From: DASSFZ01 sp035283185
GTDB lineage: Bacteria; Chloroflexota; Anaerolineae; Fen-1058
Assembly (NCBI GenBank): GCA_035283185.1
Contig: DATEUJ010000194.1
Location: 1-8,892 of the forward strand
Direction: 5' to 3'
DNA length: 8,892 nt
Made by a program: the position numbers and the translations under genes. Positions 4,560-8,892 of this stretch are shown here, one piece after another (position 1 is the stretch's first letter; the number at the start of each line of letters is the position of its first letter). The notes beneath the pieces are model-generated. The model did no database searches, had not been told where the DNA came from, and worked only from the letters and a program-made list of their open reading frames with translations.

Positions 4560-5243
4560 ATGAGGGACACGAAAATGCGCGATGACGAGTTGATCGCCTT
4601 TGCGTTGGGCGACGCGGATGCGTCGCCGCAGACGCGGCGCTGGCTGAATACGGACGAAGGCCGGCGCGGGCTGGACTCTTATCACAGGGTGTTGAACATG
4701 CTGGACACACTGTACGGACATGTGTCCACGCAGACGCCCAGGCGCGTCGTGTATTACGCTCCGGTGCGCACGCCCGTCGGTCGACTTTTCGTCGCCGCGA
4801 CGGAGCGCGGCCTGGTGCGAATCGGATTCGACCGGAGCGAGGCATCGTTCGTGACCGGCCTGCGCGAGCAGTTGAAAGCCGAAGTGATCGAATCGGAGGA
4901 AAAGGTGGCGGACATCGCGGCGCAGCTCGAAGCGTACTTCGCCGGTGAGCGCCGCGCGTTCGACGTGCCGATCGACTTGAGCTTCGCTTCGACCTTCCAG
5001 CGTCGGGTGCTGATGGCGGCGCGCGGCGTGCCGGCCGGGCAGGTCGTGACCTATGGAGAGCTTGCCCGGCGCATCGGCGCGCCGAATGCCAGCCGCGCGG
5101 TCGGGTGGGCGTTGGGCCGCAACCCGGTGCCGATCGTCATTCCGTGCCATCGGATCGTGCGCGCGGGCGGCGGGCTAGGGGGGTATATCGGCGGATTAGA
5201 GATCAAGCGGAAACTGCTCGAACTGGAAGGCGCACGCGTGTAG
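4560..5243 (+). CDS. O6-alkylguanine-DNA alkyltransferase (Ogt/MGMT) with anti-sigma-like N-terminal extension
   Basis: The protein repairs O6-alkylguanine by moving the alkyl group to its own cysteine. With the 4560 start it has 227 residues. The catalytic motif is IPCHRIV with C196, preceded by the helix SRAVGWALGRNPVPIV; TYGELARRIGAPNAS is the DNA-binding helix-turn-helix part, and VRTPVGRLFVAATERGLVRI opens the N-terminal ribonuclease-like domain (about residues 62-140). The first ~55 residues are extra: DDELIAFALGDADASPQTRR and WLNTDEGRRGLDSYHRVLNML resemble the N-terminus of anti-sigma factors (ELxAFALGE...), but the zinc ligands HxxxCxxC are absent. The upstream neighbour is an ECF sigma gene. 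The start is uncertain: 4551 is too close to AAGGAG (4544-4549), 4560 has it at 10 bases, and 4575 has GAGGG at 8 bases. Confidence 0.93.
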   Translation: MRDTKMRDDELIAFALGDADASPQTRRWLNTDEGRRGLDSYHRVLNMLDTLYGHVSTQTPRRVVYYAPVRTPVGRLFVAATERGLVRIGFDRSEASFVTGLREQLKAEVIESEEKVADIAAQLEAYFAGERRAFDVPIDLSFASTFQRRVLMAARGVPAGQVVTYGELARRIGAPNASRAVGWALGRNPVPIVIPCHRIVRAGGGLGGYIGGLEIKRKLLELEGARV

Positions 5244-5375
5244 GGCCGAACTCACAACCCTTCGACTTCGCTCAGGGCAGGCTTCAAAATCCAAACTTCA
5301 AACTTCAAAGGTGTCATTCCGAACGGAGTGAGGAATCTCTCGCTTGACTCGAACTCCCAACTTCAAACTCCAAAC
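5244..5375. repeat. Intergenic stretch of dispersed short repeats
   Basis: There is no gene here. The segment holds motifs of well-known dispersed bacterial intergenic repeats: CCTTCGACTTCGCTCAGGG (around 5260-5278) and TCATTCCGAACGGAGTGAGG followed by AATCTCTCGC (around 5313-5343). Between and after them are AACTTCAAAC-type direct repeats (around 5295-5308 and 5359-5374). No terminator for the alkyltransferase gene is evident. Confidence 0.6.
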
Positions 5376-5540
5376 GTAACCCCTCAGCCCAACGTCATCG
5401 CGAGCATCTTTTTGCGAAGCAATCCCCCGGCCGGCCAGGAGATTGCTTCGTCGCATCCCTTCGCCTCCGCTCAGGGCAGGCTCTTCGACTGCGCTGCGCT
5501 CCGCTCAGGATGCTCCTCGCAAAGACGGCTGAGTAGTTAC
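5376..5540. mobile_element. 165-bp MITE-like element, same ends as the 135-bp element but a different core
   Basis: Left end GTAACCCCTCAGCC (5376-5389) and right end ACGGCTGAGTAGTTAC (5525-5540) are imperfect inverted repeats that match the ends of the element at 3666-3800. The core is unrelated to that one: it has the dispersed motif CGTCATCGCGAGC, GCGAAGCAATC and GATTGCTTCGTCGC, ending CTCGCAAAGACG, which pair with one another as nested arms, plus two CTTCG...GCTCAGG-type motifs. The flanking 8-mers (CTCCAAAC and ATTGCGCG) differ, so no target duplication remains; the element is older or was rearranged. Confidence 0.6.
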
Positions 5541-5541
5541 A

Positions 5542-5569
5542 TTGCGCGCGGGATGAATTGGGCTATACT
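5542..5569 (+). promoter_or_regulatory. Promoter of the CHAT/STAND gene
   Basis: TTGCGC (5542-5547) and TATACT (5564-5569) with a 16-base spacer form a fair sigma70-type promoter, placing the start near 5576 and leaving about 29 bases of leader with GGAGG. The -35 box begins two bases after the end of the MITE-like element, so that insertion has replaced whatever regulatory DNA lay further upstream. Confidence 0.5.
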
Positions 5570-5604
5570 CTGGGCACTGGCCTTGCCATCGCCGGAGGTT
5601 GCCC

Positions 5605-8600
5605 ATGCTACTTCTCCGCCTCACTCAGCATGCCGAGTCGCAGCCCGACTACTACCGCGTCGAAGTTTCGTTTGAGGCTGATAACAGAGCGCGCCAGGCT
5701 GCCACGGCGCGCTTCCAGTTTCAGTTGACCCCTGCCGATCAGGCTGATCTGCGCTGGTACCTGGAAGACTACCTGCAGTACCCCATGGATCCCGCGCCGA
5801 AGATCGCCGATCGTATCGAGCGGCGCATGATCGACATCGGCACGGGGCTGTTCGACGCGGTGTTCGAGCAGAATCGAACCGCCCGCGATTTGTGGGCGAA
5901 GTTCCGCGAGCAGTTGGACGACGCCCGCGTGGAGATCGTCACCACCGATGCGAGACAGGCGGCGGCGATCCCGTGGGAATTGCTCCGCGATCCGTCTACA
6001 GACAGGCCGCTCGCGCTGCGAGCGCGCGCCTTCGTCCGCGCGCAGCCCGAGACGGCGCAGACCCCTGAGTTTCCACAGTCGGCTTCCGGCCCGATCCGCA
6101 TTCTGCTCGTCATTTGCCGGCCCGGCGGTCGAGAAGACGTGCCGTTTCGATCGGTTGCCAGTCGTATCCTCAAAGGCTTGAGCGAAGAAGCCCGCGCCGT
6201 ATTTCAACTCGACGTGCTGCGCCCGCCGACGCTCGAGCAGTTGAGCAGGGTCCTGGCCGAGGCAAAGTCGCGTGGCGAGCCGTATCACATCGTCCACTTC
6301 GATGGGCACGGGACGTACACGGACTTGTCGGCGGGATCGGGCTGGAATGGAGGAATTAGCCCGTTGCTCTATAAGGCCCCGCGTCCGGGTCGTCACGGTT
6401 ATCTCGCCTTTGAGAATCCGAAGTTGGACGAGAACCTTGAACTGGTCGACGGTTCGGCGCTCGGCCAACTGCTCGTCGAGAATGACGCGCCGGTACTGGT
6501 GCTGAATGCCTGCCGGTCGGCGCACACCGATCCACACGGCGAACCCAAGCCGGAAGAATTCGAGGAGTCGTCCTCGCTCGGCTCGGAGGCGCGGGAGCAA
6601 GTCCACGCCTTCGGCTCGCTGGCGCAGGAAGTGATGGACGCGGGTGTGCCCGGCGTCGTCGCCATGCGCTACAACGTGTACGTCGTCACCGCCGCGCAGT
6701 TCGTCGCCGACCTGTACGCCGCGCTGGCACAGGGCCAGTCGCTCGGCGAGGCGGTGACGCTGGGACGCAAGCAGCTCGCCGCGCAGCCGTTGCGCTCGAT
6801 CGCGTTCGATCCGATCCCGCTGCAGGACTGGCCGGTGCCGCTCGTGTACGAAGCTGCGGAAATTCGGCTCTTCCCCAAACGCGAGCGCGCCCCGCAGCTC
6901 TCCATCTCGCTGCGGGCGGGCGAGACGGCCCCCGCGCGCGGCGCGGTCGATCCCGAGCTGGAGAAGCGGCGGCCCGACGTCGGCTTCTTCGGCCGCGACG
7001 AGACGCTGCTCGCGCTCGACCGCGCCTTCGACACGCAGCGCGTCGTGCTGCTGCATGCCTACGCCGGCAGCGGCAAGACGACGACCGCCGTCGAGTTCGT
7101 GCTGTGGTACCAACTCACCGGCGGGCTCCCCGAAGGGGGGCCGATCCTGTTCACGTCGTTCGAACAGTACACGCCATTGCCACGCGTGCTGGACCAGATC
7201 GGGCAGGTCTTCGGGCAGGCGCTGGAAGCGGCAGGCGTGCACTGGCTGGCGCTGTCCGACGCAGATCGCCGCAGCATCGCGCTGCAAGTCATGAGCCAGA
7301 TTCCGGTGCTGTGGGTCTGGGACAACGTCGAGCCGGTGGCGGGTTTTCCGGCGGGGAGGCAGTCCGCCTGGAACTCGGAGGAACGGAAGGAACTCAAGGA
7401 ATTTTTGCTAGCGGCGCGCGGGACGCAGGCGAAGTTCCTGCTCACGTCGCGGCGCGACGAGCGCAGTTTGCTGGGCGAATTGCCGATGCGCCTCACGCTG
7501 CCGCCGATGCCGATGCAGGAGCGCGTGCAACTGGCGCGCGCACTCGCCGAGAAGCACGGCCGGCGCATCACCGAGGTGGAAGACTGGCGGCCGCTATTGG
7601 GCTTCACCCAGGGCAACCCGCTGGCGATCACCGTGCTGGTGGGGCAGGCTTTGCGCGACGGGTTGAAGACGCGCAAAGAGATTGAAGCCTTCGTCGCCCG
7701 GCTGCGCGCGGGCGAGGCCGCGTTCGAGGACGAAGCGAGCGAAGGCCGCTCGAAGTCGCTCGGCGCGTCGCTGAGTTACGGCTTCGAGCACGCCTTCATC
7801 GAAGACGAGCGCAAGGTGCTGGCGCTGCTGCACTTCTTTCAGGGATTCGTGGATGTGGATACGCTGCGGGACATGGGTGCGCCTGAAGCCGACTGGTGCC
7901 TTCCAGAAGTTCGAGGCCTCACGCGCGAGGCGGGTATCGCTTTACTCGATCGCGCCGCCGAAGTCGGCTTGCTCACCGCGCACGGCGGCGGCTATTACTC
8001 CATCCACCCCGCGCTGCCGTGGTACTTCAAGAGCCTGTTTGAGCAGTATTACAGTGGCCAGTTATCAGTGGACAGCGCCCAGCCATCGGCGGATCTTCAT
8101 CCTTCATCCCTCATCCCTCATCCTTCCGCGACCCGCGCATATGTCGAAGCGATGGGCGAGTTGGGGAACTACTATCACGATGAATACGGCCGAGGCAACC
8201 GCGACGTGATCGACGCGCTGTCCGCCGAAGAAGCCAACCTGCTGCACGCCCGGCGACTGGCACGCTCGAATGGATGGTGGAGCGTAGTCATCAACATGAT
8301 GCAGGGCTTGCGCGTGCTATACGATCACGCCGGCCGCCGCGCCGAGTGGAAACGGCTGGTCGAGGAGATCGTGCCCGACTTCGTCGACCCGGCGACGGAT
8401 GGCCCGCTGCCTGGACGCGAAGAGCAATGGATCTTGGTCAGCGAATATCGCGTGCTTCTCGCTGGGGAAGGGCGGCAGTGGGCCGAGGCCGAGCGCCTTC
8501 AGCGCGTCAACATTGAATGGCATCTCCGGCGTGCCGCCCCCACGCTCGCCGCGCCCTTTGAAACGCTCGACAATGCCGGCCGCAATGCCATTCGGTCGCT

Positions 8601-8892
8601 GGCGGTGTCGCTGGCGCAACTGGCAGACATATTACGTGAGCAGGGAAAGCCAGAGACAGTAAATCTTTCAGAAGAAGCCATCACCCTGTATCAACGCATC
8701 GGTGACCGTGCAGCTGAAGCCGTTCGCGCCTTCAACTTAGGCCATGTCTACATGGACATCCCTGCGCTACGCGACCTGGACCAAGCCGAGCGCTGGTACC
8801 GGCGCAGCCTGGAACTCCTCGACGAGCGCGACCGGCTGGGGCGAGCGCGGTCCGTGGGTCAACTGGGTCTGGTGGCCCGCGAGCGCTTCAAG
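5605..8892 (+). CDS. CHAT protease - STAND NTPase - TPR protein (3' end beyond the window)
   Basis: Start ATG 5605 follows GGAGG by six bases; 1096 codons are open to the window end. Residues 1-110 are an unassigned N-terminal region. The CHAT caspase-like domain spans about 115-350: IPWELLRDP (from residue 122), the histidine motif YHIVHFDGHG (H235) and the cysteine motif VLVLNACRSA (C303), so the catalytic pair is intact. A STAND/NB-ARC-like NTPase follows: FFGRDETL (461-468), Walker A AYAGSGKTT (K491), Walker B VLWVWDNVE (D573), LLTSR (to R616) and GNPLAI (670-675). TPR-like helices begin near residue 990 (NLSEEAITLYQRIGD, DQAERWYRRSLELLDE). Such sensor-switch-protease proteins are linked to bacterial immunity and cell death; that role is inference here. 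A low-complexity insert lies at residues 817-841. The gene stands alone, with no neighbour on its right visible. Confidence 0.93.
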   Translation, partial: MLLLRLTQHAESQPDYYRVEVSFEADNRARQAATARFQFQLTPADQADLRWYLEDYLQYPMDPAPKIADRIERRMIDIGTGLFDAVFEQNRTARDLWAKFREQLDDARVEIVTTDARQAAAIPWELLRDPSTDRPLALRARAFVRAQPETAQTPEFPQSASGPIRILLVICRPGGREDVPFRSVASRILKGLSEEARAVFQLDVLRPPTLEQLSRVLAEAKSRGEPYHIVHFDGHGTYTDLSAGSGWNGGISPLLYKAPRPGRHGYLAFENPKLDENLELVDGSALGQLLVENDAPVLVLNACRSAHTDPHGEPKPEEFEESSSLGSEAREQVHAFGSLAQEVMDAGVPGVVAMRYNVYVVTAAQFVADLYAALAQGQSLGEAVTLGRKQLAAQPLRSIAFDPIPLQDWPVPLVYEAAEIRLFPKRERAPQLSISLRAGETAPARGAVDPELEKRRPDVGFFGRDETLLALDRAFDTQRVVLLHAYAGSGKTTTAVEFVLWYQLTGGLPEGGPILFTSFEQYTPLPRVLDQIGQVFGQALEAAGVHWLALSDADRRSIALQVMSQIPVLWVWDNVEPVAGFPAGRQSAWNSEERKELKEFLLAARGTQAKFLLTSRRDERSLLGELPMRLTLPPMPMQERVQLARALAEKHGRRITEVEDWRPLLGFTQGNPLAITVLVGQALRDGLKTRKEIEAFVARLRAGEAAFEDEASEGRSKSLGASLSYGFEHAFIEDERKVLALLHFFQGFVDVDTLRDMGAPEADWCLPEVRGLTREAGIALLDRAAEVGLLTAHGGGYYSIHPALPWYFKSLFEQYYSGQLSVDSAQPSADLHPSSLIPHPSATRAYVEAMGELGNYYHDEYGRGNRDVIDALSAEEANLLHARRLARSNGWWSVVINMMQGLRVLYDHAGRRAEWKRLVEEIVPDFVDPATDGPLPGREEQWILVSEYRVLLAGEGRQWAEAERLQRVNIEWHLRRAAPTLAAPFETLDNAGRNAIRSLAVSLAQLADILREQGKPETVNLSEEAITLYQRIGDRAAEAVRAFNLGHVYMDIPALRDLDQAERWYRRSLELLDERDRLGRARSVGQLGLVARERFK
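8053..8127 (+). repeat. Low-complexity in-frame insert with a 7-bp tandem repeat inside the CHAT/STAND gene
   Basis: CAGTGGCCAG (8052-8061) and CAGTGGACAG (8066-8075) are near-identical decamers, followed by four 7-base units (CTTCATC, CTTCATC, CCTCATC, CCTCATC) at 8095-8122. The translation of this stretch, SGQLSVDSAQPSADLHPSSL then IPHPS, is unlike the surrounding helical protein, and family-like sequence resumes at ATRAYVEAMGELGNYY. The insert is 75 bases (25 codons) and keeps the frame. It looks like an intergenic repeat captured in a linker. Confidence 0.7.

Noticed and set aside
4521..5150. 209-codon minus-strand open frame
   Set aside because: It is antisense to the alkyltransferase gene, with His/Arg/Gln-rich shadow composition and no family resemblance.
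5608..7287. 559-codon open frame on the minus strand
   Set aside because: It lies wholly antisense to the CHAT/STAND gene, whose motifs are unmistakable. The translation is Arg/Gln/Leu-rich with no recognisable domain, as expected for the shadow of GC-rich codons.

Overview
The window is GC-rich, gene-dense bacterial DNA with the mosaic look of an accessory region. Two short palindrome families, small elements built from them, and very long TPR/STAND proteins of this kind are common in Chloroflexota (Anaerolineae-like) genomes, so that is my best guess for the host. It rests on general resemblance, not on a marker gene.

Left part (1-2415): a dismantled type I restriction-modification locus. 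Only the last ~100 codons of hsdM remain (134-436). A PIN-toxin/antitoxin pair runs on the opposite strand (437-1153), and its toxin stop codon directly abuts the hsdM stop. An intact two-TRD hsdS follows (1222-2415), apparently divergently transcribed from the antitoxin. No hsdR is visible. The first 66 bases hold the start of another, unidentified minus-strand gene.

Repeat cluster (2414-3106): five paired palindromes follow one rule (centre G in the left copy, centre C in the right copy) with spacers of 68, 34, 68, 35 and 3 nt. Between them lie a broken HUH (REP-associated/IS200-like) transposase and the 3' end of a second, diverged hsdS. One palindrome pair sits inside the transposase gene, and its removal restores the reading frame. 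A minus-strand tRNA-His(GTG) closes the cluster at 3140-3212.

Middle part (3265-5243): a small hypothetical gene (minus); a 135-bp MITE-like element with 16-bp inverted ends and a perfect 8-bp target duplication; an ECF sigma factor; and an O6-alkylguanine-DNA alkyltransferase (Ogt/MGMT) carrying an N-terminal extension that resembles a zinc-less anti-sigma domain. Sigma factor and alkyltransferase may form an alkylation-responsive regulatory pair. They are separated by a 3 x 24-bp tandem repeat that begins inside the sigma gene and by a hairpin.

Right part (5244-8892): about 360 bases of dispersed repeats, including a second element with the same ends as the 135-bp MITE but a different core, then a good sigma70-type promoter. 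It drives a very long gene that runs off the window (1096 codons seen): an N-terminal CHAT caspase-like protease with its His and Cys, a STAND/NB-ARC-type NTPase and TPR repeats. The architecture matches bacterial immune sensor/protease proteins. Its coding sequence contains a low-complexity in-frame insert with four 7-bp tandem units, a possible on/off switch.
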